A stretch of DNA of 64,000 nt from positions 117,746,043 to 117,810,042 of the forward strand of contig CM043960.1 in assembly GCA_014529385.2 (NCBI GenBank), read 5' to 3'. A program made the position numbers and the translations under genes. The DNA is from Adiantum capillus-veneris. Taxonomy: Eukaryota > Streptophyta > Polypodiopsida > Polypodiales > Pteridaceae. The notes below the pieces were generated by a model that was given only the letters and a program-made list of their open reading frames with translations, searched no databases and was not told where the DNA came from. This document shows, in pieces, positions 1 to 11,666 of the stretch (position 1 is the first letter of the stretch; the number at the start of each line of letters is the position of its first letter).

Positions 1-498
1 AAGAAGAGGTAGAATTTGAAGAAACTTCAAGGGCCTTAGATGGTTAAATGTGGGGGTTGACATGTTGAATGTCACTTCTTTAAAATCAATCTTGGTCTAG
101 TTGTATTCTAAAACTCAATTTTGGAATGTGTTAGTTTGTGATAGAGAAAGCATTGCTATTTTTAGGTTGTACAATGAAAGAATAGGAGCTTTTTTTTGTT
201 AAAAGGTATGTCTCAAGGAGTCCTTATTCTACATGAAAAAATGCTACAACTTGAATTCTACGTGACTACTGGCCAGTTTATTAACACGAACCTTTTGAGA
301 TGTTATTGCTCTCTCCTTTCCCCTCTACAAGCATTGTGTCTTGCATGGTCCATACCCCCTCCCTCTTGCATGCATCTCTTACCATCCACACCTCGTCTGC
401 GCTACCAAGATCCTCCACACCTCTTGGCCTCTTCCCATTCTCTGCGCTTTGCATTCTAAAGTGCTCAGTGTAGAATTTTCCCCCTCGTGCGCGCGCGT

Positions 499-500
<2 letters not shown>

Positions 501-560
<60 letters not shown>
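501..560. repeat. (AC)30 microsatellite
   Basis: An uninterrupted AC dinucleotide tract of 60 bases, preceded by a short GC/GT alternating stretch. It creates spurious Thr-His and Cys-Val open frames on both strands. Confidence 0.98.
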
Positions 561-564
<4 letters not shown>

Positions 565-640
565 CATGGCCAATCTCTTGGAGAATCTGGAACTTGGAGG
601 CAAAAGTGAAGAGCATGCCACCATCATTCGCCTTGGATGC

Positions 641-641
<1 letters not shown>

Positions 642-676
<35 letters not shown>
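642..676. repeat. Poly-C homopolymer, 35 bases
   Basis: An uninterrupted run of 35 C. Its length is likely to vary between individuals and between sequencing reads. It produces a spurious polyproline frame. Confidence 0.97.
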
Positions 677-677
<1 letters not shown>

Positions 678-1527
678 CGATGCCATCGCTATGGCAAGCC
701 GGTGCTAAACAATGATCGCTTGTACTCGGCTACCTCTCGAACTCCTAATTACGTGCAACCTCACGATATAAAATTTTTACTATAACACAAGGTCGTCATA
801 GTCTCCATCTGTTCACCAGTCATTGTGAAACCCTCTCTACACTAGTTGGGAGCACTCATTGTGCACCCTTCCCTTGACTCCCATCTCTGCCAGGACATTC
901 AACATTGCATGAGAGAGAGAAGGGGGTATCGAGCTGTAGGAGGGTGTCTCTAAGAAAAAGGGGTCAGAACGGCACTCAACTCAGTCATCATCTAAAATGG
1001 GCTCACATTGAGGTGTTGCAAAAGGTCTCCATACTAGAGGCACAAGAGGGTGGGTGTGTAGAAGTTGGGGATGCATGCAGAGTGAGTGCGACAAAGGGCC
1101 AAAGCTTGCAGGATGAGCTAATTCTACTCAACAGCTATTGATCAAGCCATAAATAAATAGGGAGGCCAATTGGAATGAAGGCCAAATCCAGAGGGGAGCT
1201 GAAGGTGGCGGGCTATGAGAGCGCTACAAGAGAGAGCGCCGAAGAAGCTACAGGTAGAATAGGCCAAGGAGGTGTAGTTCGTCAGGAGATACATCACAAA
1301 AATGGCCAGCTCAATGGGAATATTTTTTTTCATTTGTGTTGAGAAGCAACCCGCATGCAGGTCGTGTTGTGGCTATGTTAACAAAGCAAGAGAAATTGCA
1401 GGGCACACACACATACCATTGCTAGAGAAGCACAACAAAAAAATTCGTCTATCTGTGTTAGAGCTCGTATTGATCCATCAAACCTAGGCAAAAAAATCTA
1501 TGTCTGCTCATCCCTCGTATGCACGGA

Positions 1528-1530
<3 letters not shown>

Positions 1531-1571
<41 letters not shown>
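1531..1571. repeat. (TC)n microsatellite
   Basis: An uninterrupted TC tract of about 41 bases in non-coding sequence. Confidence 0.97.
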
Positions 1572-1573
<2 letters not shown>

Positions 1574-2056
1574 ACGTGCCACCTTCCCCCCTTTTTCCCT
1601 GGAAGCCACTAAAAGCACCTTTCGAGATTCGGATCAAAAAAATGAACCACAAATCGTGACTACATAGTAGTAAAGTTGAAACATTGAAACTTGAGCTAGA
1701 TAGAACACTCAATACAAGATCAAACAACCCAAAACCCAAAAGCTCATTACCTAGCTAGATTATGCTTTGCAGGATCAACCTCATTACTTGTGAATGCCCA
1801 CAGAGGTTTTTGCGCTAAGTCAATCCACTGTGAAGGATCACGTGCAAAAAAATCGGTGAGCAATATTCTTTATTAAAAAGAAAAGCTTCCCTGCTTCGCT
1901 TGTGTCTCCTCTCCCAGGCATTCATTGCACGAGATCTCATAGTCACCCTGGTTGGCTCCAACCCTCTCAATCTCCTTTGCTACACATGCCCTCTGCTTTC
2001 TCCTCCTCGTGTCATCGTGTGTTTTTGCCTTTGAAACATCTTGACAAGATTCAATG

Positions 2057-2362
2057 TCTTTGCACTATTTTTTAAAATGTCTAGGACAAACTAGCCTCAC
2101 GAGCAAAAAGGTGTCAAAGGCAACACGGCTCAAACTACAGTTCGAGCAAGCTTGAGGAACTACAGTCTTTGCGCTATTTTTAAAAATGTCTAGGACATAC
2201 TAGCCTCACCGGCAGAAAGGTGTCAAAGGCAACACGTCTTGAGCTACAGCTCGAGAAAGCTTGAGGAACTACAATCTTTGCGCTATTTTTTAAAATGTCT
2301 AGGACATACTAGCCTCACAGGCAGCACGGCTCGAGCTATAGTTCGAACAAGCTTGAGGAACC
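2057..2362. repeat. 109-bp tandem repeat, three copies
   Basis: Copies begin at 2057, 2166 and 2275, exactly 109 bases apart. Each has the order: TCTTTGC, an A/T-rich stretch, TGTCTAGGACA, ACTAGCCTCAC, then a block with an inverted AGCTACAGCTCGA-like core, then AAGCTTGAGGAAC. The third copy has lost about 20 internal bases and ends the array. The wording (GCCTCA, GAGCTA, GTTCGA) resembles the larger satellite at 3730-7880, so the two may be related. Confidence 0.9.
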
Positions 2363-2955
2363 AGAGAGGAAACACTAACTAGTTCGTCAAAGTTGACAGA
2401 AACCTCCGTCAAATTTGAAATCAAACGTTAGTTTTAAATTTTGAAAATAACGATGAAGACCTGTGACGTGTCTCGCTGCTGTTCCTTCATGAGCTCTCCA
2501 TGAGCTGTGGCGTGATACAGAACTTCTAAGCTCGCCATGAACCTGTGATGCCATGACGATGATCCCGTCGGAGATGCAAGGTGGAAGCATGATATCCTTG
2601 AATGAAAACGCCAAGTCAGAGTGGGCGCTTGAGACAGAGTTTGCACAGTCTCGATGAAGGCAATGACGGGGGTCTCACAATGAAGTGTGACAACTTCGTC
2701 GACTGCTTCCTTAAGAATCCATTCCCTTCAGACTTTTGACTCTGCAAAGAAGCTGGGGAGCTTTATCCCACCAACATCTAGTTACTCTCCGTGTACGGGC
2801 AATGAACCTGCAGGAAACTTACGGATTTTGTCAATCCGTTTCAGGTAACAAATGTCAAGCCCATACAGGATCTTCAACACGCTAATGATATCCTGACTCC
2901 ATCGACATCGTCAACTCTGTGCAGGTCGCAACAGGAAACTGATTCACCCACGTAT

Positions 2956-3003
<48 letters not shown>

Positions 3004-3660
3004 CTCCTTGCACCATCTTTGCTCAGTCTATAGAATGATAGCTGCAAAAAGAGAGAGCCCTACATGAGCTTCGACATGAAGTGAATGTCTCCGCCATGGA
3101 TTGCCACCTCTTTAGTGAGTTTGCTTCTTCTAGCTGTGTCATGCGCTTCGCTTCTTTTCGTCTTTCATGAACGTTGTAGTCAGAAATATGGGCTGTTTTT
3201 GGTGCCTACAAGCTCCCTCCATAAGCTACAGCATGGACTGAGTGTCGCCTTGAGGAGCAATGAATTGTTGCCTCGCTGTCATGAAGCTTCACCTATTTGC
3301 CTCTTTCATGAACTTTGTAGCCAAAAACCTTGGCTATTGTTGATGCCTGCACCCTAACTTGTTATGTTGCAGTTGTTTTGTGAAGATTGCCTTTGCATAG
3401 AGCCTTTCACTGACTATTTTGTGAGTCTCTCATATTCAATGCCAACTGCACCCCATGTGCTTTTTACGCCTGCTCAAAGATCCTAGAAACGATTACCCAA
3501 GAGGCTAGAGTCCTACAAGATTTGCTACCTACTATGACTATGCATTGTCAATTGGTGTGGGTTCTTGCTTCATCAAGATTGCGTTTAGTTCTTGTTGTGG
3601 GTAGAATTAGCTCAAGGTATAATGTTTCTCTTGGTCAAAATCCATTCATAATAAGGACTC

Positions 3661-3704
<44 letters not shown>

Positions 3705-3729
3705 CATCCATGTGTCTTTATCTCATCAG
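2363..3729. other. Gene-free stretch with two TC microsatellites
   Basis: TC tracts lie at about 2959-2998 and 3666-3700. Open frames of up to 90 codons occur (for example 3085-3357 plus) but show no recognisable domain, promoter or neighbour support. Within that ORF a segment near 3165-3205 is loosely repeated near 3300-3345 (CTTTCATGAAC, TTGTAG), suggesting decayed repeat DNA and not a gene. Confidence 0.55.
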
Positions 3730-6700
3730 AGGCTTGAAGCCTCAAAAGCCAAAATCTCCACTCCTAGCTCATGAGGCTGGAACTTGAGTTCGAGCCGCAT
3801 GACCTAGAGACTCAATTTTCAAGCCTCCTAGAAACCATTTGCAAAGGTCTCTAGTGCATGAGGTGGCTCGAGATTAAGCTCAAGAGCTTCTTGAGACAAA
3901 GACACTTGCAATACTCTTTCTAGTTGAGCATTCAGTCCAGAGCTCCTGAGGCTCGAATTTGAGTTTGAGCCTCATGACCTAGGGACTCAATTTTCAAACC
4001 TCCTAAGCTAGTGATTTTAGCAAAATTCTTTCTAGCTAGAGACCATTTGTCTCTAGCACATGAGGCGGCTCGAGATTAAGTTCAAGAGATTCTTGAGACG
4101 AAGACACCTGCAATACTCTTTCTAGTTGAGATTTTGGTATGAAGCTTCTGAGTCTCGAACTTAAGTTCGAGCCTCATGACCTCCACACTTAGTTTTCAAG
4201 CCTCATGAGCACTCAACTATGACTCGTTCTAGTTGAGCATTGAGTCTCTAACTCTTAACTTTGAGCCTCATGACTTGGACACTCAATTTTCAATGATCAT
4301 GAGCACTCTAGTAGAGCTCTTTCTACCTAGAAACTATCTCAAAGAGTATGTATCCCAGGAGGTTTGAATTGAGTCTCTACCTCAAGTGGCTCGAGATTAA
4401 GCTCAAGAGATTCTTGAGACAAAGACACTTGCAATACTCTTTCTAGTTGAGCATTCAGTCTATAGCTCATAAGGCTCGAACTTAAGTTCGAGCCTCATGA
4501 CCTAGATGGATAGTTTTCAAGACTCATGAGCACTCTAGTATGACTCCTCTAGTTGAGCATTTAGTCTCTATCTTTGGGGCTCGAACTTAAGTTCTAGCCT
4601 CATGACTTTCACACTCAATTTTGAATCTTCCTAAGCACTATAGTAGAGCTCTTTCTACCTAGAAACTATCTGGAAGATTTTGTATCTCACGAGGCTTCGA
4701 TTGAGTCTTTACCTTCTGTGGCTTGACATTAAGCACAAGAGCTTCTTGAGACAATAATCTTTCTAGTCGAGCATTCAGTATATAGCTCCTAAGGCTTGAA
4801 CTTAAGTTCGAGCCTCATGACCGCGACAATTAGTTTTCAAGCCTCATGATTGAGCAATCAACTATGAATCGTTCTAGTTGAGCATTGAGTCTCTATCTCT
4901 TGAGTTTGAGCCTCATGACTTGGACACACAATTTTCAATGCTCATGAGCACTCTATTAGAGCTCTTTCTACATAGAAACTATCTTAAAGAGTTTGTATCC
5001 CAGGAGGTTTGAACTGAGTCTCTACCTCATGTGGCTCGAGATTGAGCTGAAGAGATTCTTGAGATAAAGACATTTGCAATACTCTTTCTAGTTGAGCATT
5101 CAGTCTATAGCTCATAAGACTCGAACTTAAGTTCGAGCCTCATGACCTAGATGGATAGTTTTCAAGACACATGAGCACTCTAGTATGACTCCTCTAGTTG
5201 AGCATTTAGTGTCTATCTTTGGGGCTCGAACTTAAGTTCTAGCCTCATGACTTTCACACTCAATTTTGAATCTTCCTAAGCACTCTAGTAGAGCTCTTTC
5301 TACCTAGAAACTATCTGGAAGAGTTTGTATCTCACGAGGCTTCGATTGAGTCTTTACCTTCTGTGGCTTGACATTAAGCACAAGAGCTTCTTGAGACAAA
5401 CATACTTGCAATACTCTTCCTAGTTGAGCATTCAGTCTATAGCTTGAGGCTTGAACTTAAGTTCGAGCCTCATGACCGCGACATTTAGTTTTCAAGCCTA
5501 ATGATTGAGCAATCGACTATGACTTGTTCTAGTTGAGCATTGAGTTTCTAGCTCTTAAGTTTGAGCCTCATGACTTGGACACACAATTTTCAAGGCTCAT
5601 GAGCACTCTATTAGATCTATTTCTACATACAAACTATCTTAAATGTATCCCAGGAGGTTTAAATTGAGTCTCTACCTCACGTGGCTTGAGATTCAGCTCA
5701 AGTGATTCTCGAGACAAAGACACTTGCAATAATCTTTCTAGTAGAGCATTCAGTCTATATCTCATAAGGCTGGAACTTAAGTTCAAACCTTATGACCTAG
5801 ATGGTTAGTTTACAAGCCTCGTAAGAACTCTAGTATGACTCACTCTAGTCGAGTGTTTAGTCTCTAGCTCCGGGGCCCAACTTAAGTTCCAACCTCATGA
5901 CTTGCACACTCAATTTTCAATCCTCCTGAGCACTCTATTTTTACCTAGAAACTATCCGGAAGAGTTTGTATCTCATAAGGCTTGGATTGAGTCTCTACCT
6001 TATGTGGCTTGACATTAAGCACAAGAGATTCTTGAGACTAACACACTTGAAATACTTTTTCTAGTTGAGAATTCACTCTATAGGTCTTGACGGTTGAACT
6101 TAAGTTTGAGCCTCATGGCCGCAACGCTTAGGTTTCAAGCCTCATGAGCACTTGTCTATGACTTGTTCTAGTTGAGCATTGAGTCTCTAGATCTTAATTT
6201 TGAGCCTCATGTCTTGGACACTCAATTTTCAATGCTCATGTGAGCACTCTAGTAGAGTTCTTTCTACCTAGAAACTATCTGGAAAATTTTGTATCCTAAG
6301 AGGTTTGAATCCAGTCTCTACCTCATGTAGCTCGAGATTAATCTCAAGATATTCTTGAGACAAAGAAACTTGCAATACTCTTTCTAGTTGAGCATTCAAT
6401 CTATAGCTCACAAGGCTCAAACTAAAGTTCGAGCCTCATGACCTAGATGGTTAGTTTTCAAGCCTCATGAGCACTCTAGTATGACTTGCTCTAGTTGAGC
6501 ATTTAGTCTATAGCTCCGGGGCTCAAACTTAAGTTCTAGCCTCATGACTTGCACACTCAATTTTCAATTCTCCTGAGCAATCTAGTAGAGCTCTTTCTAC
6601 CTAGAAACTATCTTGAAGAGTTTGTATCTCATAAGGCTTGGATTGAGTCTTTACCTTATGTGGCTTGACATTAAGCACAAGAGATTCTTGAGACAAACAC

Positions 6701-7880
6701 ACTTGCAATACTCTTTCTAGTTGAGCATTCTGTCTAAAGCTCCTGAGGGTTGAACTTAAGTTCAAGCCTCATCACCTAGATTCTTAGTTTTCAAGCATAA
6801 TGAGCACTCTAGTATGAATCGTTCCAGTTGAGCATTTAGTCTCTAGCTCTGGGGCTTGAGCCTCATGATTTGGACACTCAATTAATTTCTATCCTCATGA
6901 AAAACCTAGTAGAGCTCTTTTTACCTAGAAACGATCTGGAAGAGTTTGTATCTCACAAGGCTTGAATTGAGTATTTACCTTATGTGGCATGAACTTATGT
7001 TTGAGTCTCATGACCTAACAACTCTATTTCTAAGCATTGCCAACACTCTAGTATGGCTCTTCCAAGCTGGAACCCATCTACAAGAATCCTATCTCAATCT
7101 CTAGCTTATGAGGGTCGAACTTAAGTTTGAACCTCATGATTAGGAGACTCACTTTTCAAGCCACATGAGCACTCTAGTCAAAACTTTTCTAGCTATGAAT
7201 CATCTTCAAGAGTGTTGATCATGGTGGTAAGTTCAAGAGCCTCATGATCTAGATATTTTTGCAAAACTCTTTCAAGTTGAAATCCATCTTGAAGATTATA
7301 TAGGTCATGAGCCTCTTGACCTAAAGACTCAATTATTAATTCTCATGAGAGGAATCTTTCTATTTAGAGACTATTTGGAAGACTATCTATAGCACTAAGC
7401 CTGAGAGCCTCATTAGCTAGAGACTCTTGTAGAAGTATTTCTAATTGAATTCCATTTTCTAAAGTCTTGACATGATAAGGGTTCTTGACTCTGAAGCCTC
7501 ATGACCTAGAGAGTTAATATTCAAGGATCATGAGCACTCTAGTAGGCTCTTGACTCTTGAGCCTCATGAAACATAGATTCAAGACTCGTGAGAACTCTAG
7601 TAGCAATATTTCTAGCTTCAAATCATTTGCAAAAGTCTCTTATATTTCATTGAGAATTTAACATAAGTTCAAGCCTCATGAGTTAGAGACTCTAGCAAAA
7701 CTCTTTCTAATTGATAGCAATCTTTATAAGTCTCTAGCTCATTAGTTTGGGCCTCATGACATGGAGACTCAATTTCAATCCTCATGAGTGCTATAGTACT
7801 ATGATTTCTAGATAGAAACATTATCAAAAGTCTCTACCTCACCATGCTAATATTTATGTGATCATCCTTACCTAGAGACT
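3730..7880. repeat. Higher-order satellite array, about 646-bp period, palindromic units
   Basis: The same phrases recur throughout: TTCTAGTTGAGCATT, GAACTTAAGTTC, GAGCCTCATGAC, AGTTTTCAAGCCTCATGAGC, ACCTAGAAACTATCT. The landmark CAGTCTATAGCTC lies at 4456, 5101, 5751 and 6397, a spacing of 645, 650 and 646 bp. A half-period variant at 4772 divides the block into units of about 320 bp, and TTGAGCAT at 4445 and 4551 shows a finer unit of about 106 bp. Each unit is centred on a palindrome around CTTAAG; the one at 4472-4495 is a perfect 24-bp palindrome. Both edges are degenerate. Related single units occur at about 8805 and 8870. Confidence 0.93.
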
Positions 7881-7934
7881 CGTGAATCTATCTCCAAATT
7901 ACTTGGTAATTTTTGCTTCATCTTGGTCTGTTTG

Positions 7935-8154
7935 ATGTTTGATACTACTTGAAGTTACATTTTTCATGTCTCCTCCAAAGTTTTGATATCTCTCTTTGAA
8001 GGGACTCAATTTTTGTTTTGAGGAGCACTAAACACTAATATTTGTTTGATACTACTTGAAGTTACAGTTTTTATGTCTCCTCCAAAGTTTTGATATCTCT
8101 CTTTGAAGGGACTCATCAATTTTTGTTTTGAGGAGCACTAAACACTAACATTTG
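7935..8154. repeat. 107-bp direct duplication
   Basis: GATACTACTTGAAGTTAC occurs at 7941 and again at 8048. The following text (CTCCTCCAAAGTTTTGATAT, then GAGGAGCACTAAACACTAA) is shared almost base for base by the two tandem copies. The second copy carries a small insertion (CATC). Non-coding. Confidence 0.9.
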
Positions 8155-9196
8155 GAGGAGACTTTTTGAAATCACAATATGTGAAACATGCTAGAATCAG
8201 GTTTTTGTCTGGGAAATCAAGGTGATGCTAGAATAAAAAACATATTATTTGAAATTGACAATTCAAGAAAGCCAAAAAATAGAAATAACTTCACACTAGG
8301 GCTACGTATGTATTGGGTTAGCCCCTTGATTATGAATTGCCTATATAACTAAGGCTACTTGTTAATATCTTTTTGTTCTTCATTTGTTATCTTGGTGTTT
8401 CTAAACACCATTCTCATTTGAGATCCCCTTAACATGAAAATTGCTTTTAGTAGGGCTTGTAAACAAGTCAAGTTTTGTTTCTCATTTGTTATCGGAGTTT
8501 CTTAATACGGAGTTTCTTAATACTGTAGTCTTTGATGGTTCTTTTGACTCCATTGCCCTCTCTTTTTTGAGTGGTGCATGTTTTTATGGAAGTGCTATTC
8601 CTTAAAGCATTGTTCTTACATATCAACAATGTTAAAGTCATAGTTTCAATTTTGCCATTGAATATACACAAAGAAATCTAGCTATGTGTTGAGGCTACGA
8701 AAATATGTTAACTAGAAATTTATGATACCAACCTCTAGCCACATATAATAGCCTCGAACTACATTTGAGCCTCATGCCCACTTGCTAGTTTAGGTGAGGC
8801 ACGTGATGATTGAACTTAAGTTCAATCCTCATCTTAGTATCCTACAATGCAACAAGAAGTGAGGCTTGAACTTATGTTGGAGCCTCGCATCCTTGTGCTA
8901 GTGCCTTGAACTACATTTCCACTTGCTAGTTTAGGCAAGGCATCTGAGGCGCAAACTTAACTTCAGTTCTCTTCTTAATATCCCACACAACCAAAACAAG
9001 TAAAGCTTGAACTCAAGTTTGAATCCCATTTTTATGTGCTAGTGCCTCATTTTCATATGGCACAAAGGGTCCCCACAAATAACCAAGAGGTCAAATATAG
9101 CAAAAAATACTCGAGTTTTAAGTCTCATTTGAAAAATGGGACTTGAATAATTCCCAAAATTCTTAAATACGTGTTATAACATAAAAAATATAAATG
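8155..9196. other. Gene-free flank left of element A
   Basis: Mostly A/T-rich sequence without a supportable gene. Two isolated satellite-like units with GAACTTAAGTTC-type palindromes lie near 8805 and 8870. The five bases before the LTR at 9197 are AAATG, a candidate target-site duplication whose partner would lie beyond the right edge of the window. Confidence 0.5.
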
Positions 9197-10683
9197 TGTA
9201 ACATTTAATGCCCTAGTAACTTGTGTGTAGAAAAAAATTGATAACATAGTGAGCATTTAATTAAGAAAAAGTTTCTAATGAGCATAGAGAGAGTACTTAA
9301 TTTGAGAAAGCAACATAGAAATTTACACTAGCTAGTTTGGCATAGACAATACCTGCAAAAAGAGAGAAATAGAACAATTGAGGACCAAATTTACATGGAG
9401 CCGATCCCCCCTCCATAAAGGCTTTGTATTATTGCTTCTCCCATCAAAGGAGACTTTTGTACAATACATTTTATGTGTTCCTTGACAAAACATGTTGCTG
9501 CAATTAAGATGGAAGCTTCATGTGCCAAATTATGCTTGAAAAACACACCTAGTGTCCCTAGCCTCAGTCCCAAGACCTCACACACCTTCAAAAATGGTGA
9601 GAGCTAGCAGGGAATGAGGAAGATTGAGAGGAATAAGATGTATCTTATGATAAAGAAGTATTCTCCTCACATAATCACTCTAATAGTATAGCTTAGCTTA
9701 GTAATTAGCATGGTAGAGGAGATGAGCATGCCATTGAAGCTTGGATCTTGGTTGGATTTGCATTCCATAGCCAAGAGTTGTTGGTGTAGGCCTCTAATTC
9801 TCAATGCTTGGAGAAGGAGAGGGAGCTCTCGCTCAACACATGAGTTGTGTGTGTGTGTGTGTGTGTGTGTGTAGCAAAGTGAATTAGACTTAAAAATGCC
9901 AACTCTCTCTCTATTTGGTCAACCCCTTTTACATTTTTCTCTTGTTGGCTTTCCATTGGCTCCTGTAAAGCTTAGCCAATCACAAATTAGAATCATAATT
10001 GATAGCATTGTGACATGTGTCTCCCTTTCCTCTTTTGTGAGAGCTTAAGGTAATTAAATAATTTATTTAAACTCTCATTGGACCTTTTAGTCTTCTGGCC
10101 AATAGGAATCAAGTAAGCCATTAGGCTACTAGATGCTAATTGGACCCCTTGGTAGACTGTCCTATAGTTTTCTAGGGATATTAATTTCTATTGGTTCTTT
10201 TATCAAGAATTTTTAAATTGATTAGACCAATTTTACTCTAGCCTAATTCTCATTGGTCCACCTCTATGGCCATCCAATAGGATTTGAGGGGAGATTGGAG
10301 GTAGCTGGGCTAGGAGCCTACCACGTGTCCATTCTTCCGTTTGGGGAGAGCTTGGGTGTGTGTGTGTGTGTGTGTGGGTGTGTGTGTGTGTGTGTGTGTT
10401 TTTTTTTTTCTCTCTCATCCCCTACCATTAGGGCTTGCCCCCTCCTTCGTAGGGATGTGGGAGACTTTGTAGTCTTCCCATAACCGTCCAATTTTCCCAC
10501 CTTTGGCCATTGGACTTTTTAGTTACTTTTTGCAATCTTAGCTTATGGAAGTCTTAATGCAACTGAAAATTAGGTCTTTTAAGCCCCATTGAAGCACATT
10601 TCTCTTTTACAGACTATCCCCCCTTTGGATCCCTATTTTCCCTACTTTGGATCCCTATTGAGACTGGTCTGGCAGTCTTACCA
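9197..10683 (-). repeat. Element A 3' LTR
   Basis: Begins TGTAACATTT on the plus strand and matches 54524-56010 along its length in the same orientation, with many small differences and a shorter TG microsatellite. The homology is clear up to the CTTTGGA near 10660. The proposed outer end at 10683 (TTACCA, read on the minus strand as TGGTAAG) rests only on a TG terminus and a weakly purine-rich stretch next to it. The LTR contains GT tracts at 9846-9872 and 10355-10399. It is non-coding. Confidence 0.82.
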
Positions 10684-10746
10684 ATATTCTAGCTTTTACT
10701 CCCCTAGTACTTTCCCATATTAAATAATCAATTTAACATGAAAAAA

Positions 10747-11070
10747 TCATTTGGGAGAATCAGATATTAGTTTTAAAGGAGGATCATGAGATTCATACAT
10801 TACTTTCTCACATAGTGAGTTAGTAATGCATAGTCTGTTGCGATAGATAAGATAACCATCTTGTAGGGAAAATGGTTCTTCCTTCTTCCCTAGTACAAGG
10901 GCTGAAATCACATCTTTAAAATCAAGATCGATAGCGTACTCATCTATTATAGAAGATAGATCATTGTGAGTTGCTATGGATACCGCATTCACTCTCGGTC
11001 GTCTTGAGAGTGCATCAACTACTTGATTATGCTTTCCAACAATGTGAGCAATATGAAAATGAAATTGCAA
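10747..11070 (-). pseudogene. Element A pol fragment: RNase H end and integrase N-terminal stub
   Basis: A 107-codon frame begins with the C-terminal RNase H signature (AHIVGKHN..VDALSRR) and runs into the sequence before an integrase zinc domain (DGYLIYRNRLCI..YESHD). It is then lost: the HHCC and DDE parts of integrase are missing and the frame ends in non-coding sequence before the LTR. A one-base shift near 11070 separates it from the upstream RNase H frame. Confidence 0.85.
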
Positions 11071-11615
11071 AAGGAATTATCCCACCTCATTTGTTTGTCA
11101 GAGAGCTTGGTCTGTGTCATGAAGTACTTAAGGCTTTCGTGATCCGTTCGCAGAATGAAACGAGTCCCCAATAAATAGTGCTTCCACAAGTCTAGAGTAT
11201 GTAGAACTGCTAAGATGTCCTTCTCATATATACCTAGAGCTTGCTCAACAGGGTCGAGCCTTCAACTTTTGTAGGCTATGGCGTGCCCTTCTTGTAGCAA
11301 AACAGCTCCAAGGCAATCACCACAAGCGTCACATTGGACCTCAAATGGTTTTGAGAGGCCTGGCAATGTTAGCACAGGTTGAGAGATAAGCTTCTCTTTA
11401 AGCTTTTCAAAAGCATTTTTCTCCTTGGTGGACCATATATACCTAACGCATTGGACCTCAAATGGTTTTAAGAGGCCTAGCAATGTTAGCACAGCTTGAG
11501 AGATAAGATTCTCTTTAAGCTTTTTGAAAGCATTGTTCTCCTTGGTGGACCATATATACCTTATGTTTTTCTTTGTTAGGTCATGTAATGGTCCCGCAAT
11601 TTGTGAGAACTTTTT
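11071..11615 (-). pseudogene. Element A pol fragment: RNase H with internal tandem duplication
   Basis: On the minus strand the sequence reads from the RT connection (FSQIAGPLHDLTKK) into RNase H (CDACGDCLGAVLLQEG, then RTDHESLKYF and QMRW). One in-frame TGA at 11262-11264 interrupts it. A 117-bp (39-codon) segment beginning RYIWSTKE is tandemly duplicated in frame at about 11332-11565. The duplicate copies differ at several residues, so the event is not recent. Confidence 0.86.
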
Positions 11616-11666
11616 TATGAAGCATCTATAGTATGCACACATACCTATAAAGCTTCTTAGTTCATG
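11616..11666. repeat. 51-bp direct repeat, left copy
   Basis: Matches 13234-13284 at 49 of 51 positions. It is part of element A's RT coding sequence (FIGMCAYYR region) and flanks insertion F. Confidence 0.93.

Larger units (their letters stand above)
1..2056. other. Gene-free flank with microsatellites
   Basis: I see no supportable gene. Short open frames here run through the AC, C and TC tracts or have no family motif. The stretch holds three simple repeats (listed separately) and otherwise unique-looking sequence. The first 48 bases can be read as the end of an acidic ORF followed by a G-rich tract, which might be the tail of another gypsy pol gene, but too little is present to claim it. 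Confidence 0.6.

Noticed and set aside
1..60. Possible gypsy pol tail followed by a G-rich tract and LTR start
   Set aside because: Only about 14 codons and a GTGGGGGT stretch; no domain can be recognised in so little sequence.
281..642. Open frames over the AC and poly-C tracts
   Set aside because: They are artefacts of simple repeats, open on both strands, without motifs.
3730..7880. CRISPR-like regularity of the satellite
   Set aside because: The repeats are hundreds of bases long and diverged, with no short constant repeat and unique spacers; the context is a plant genome.
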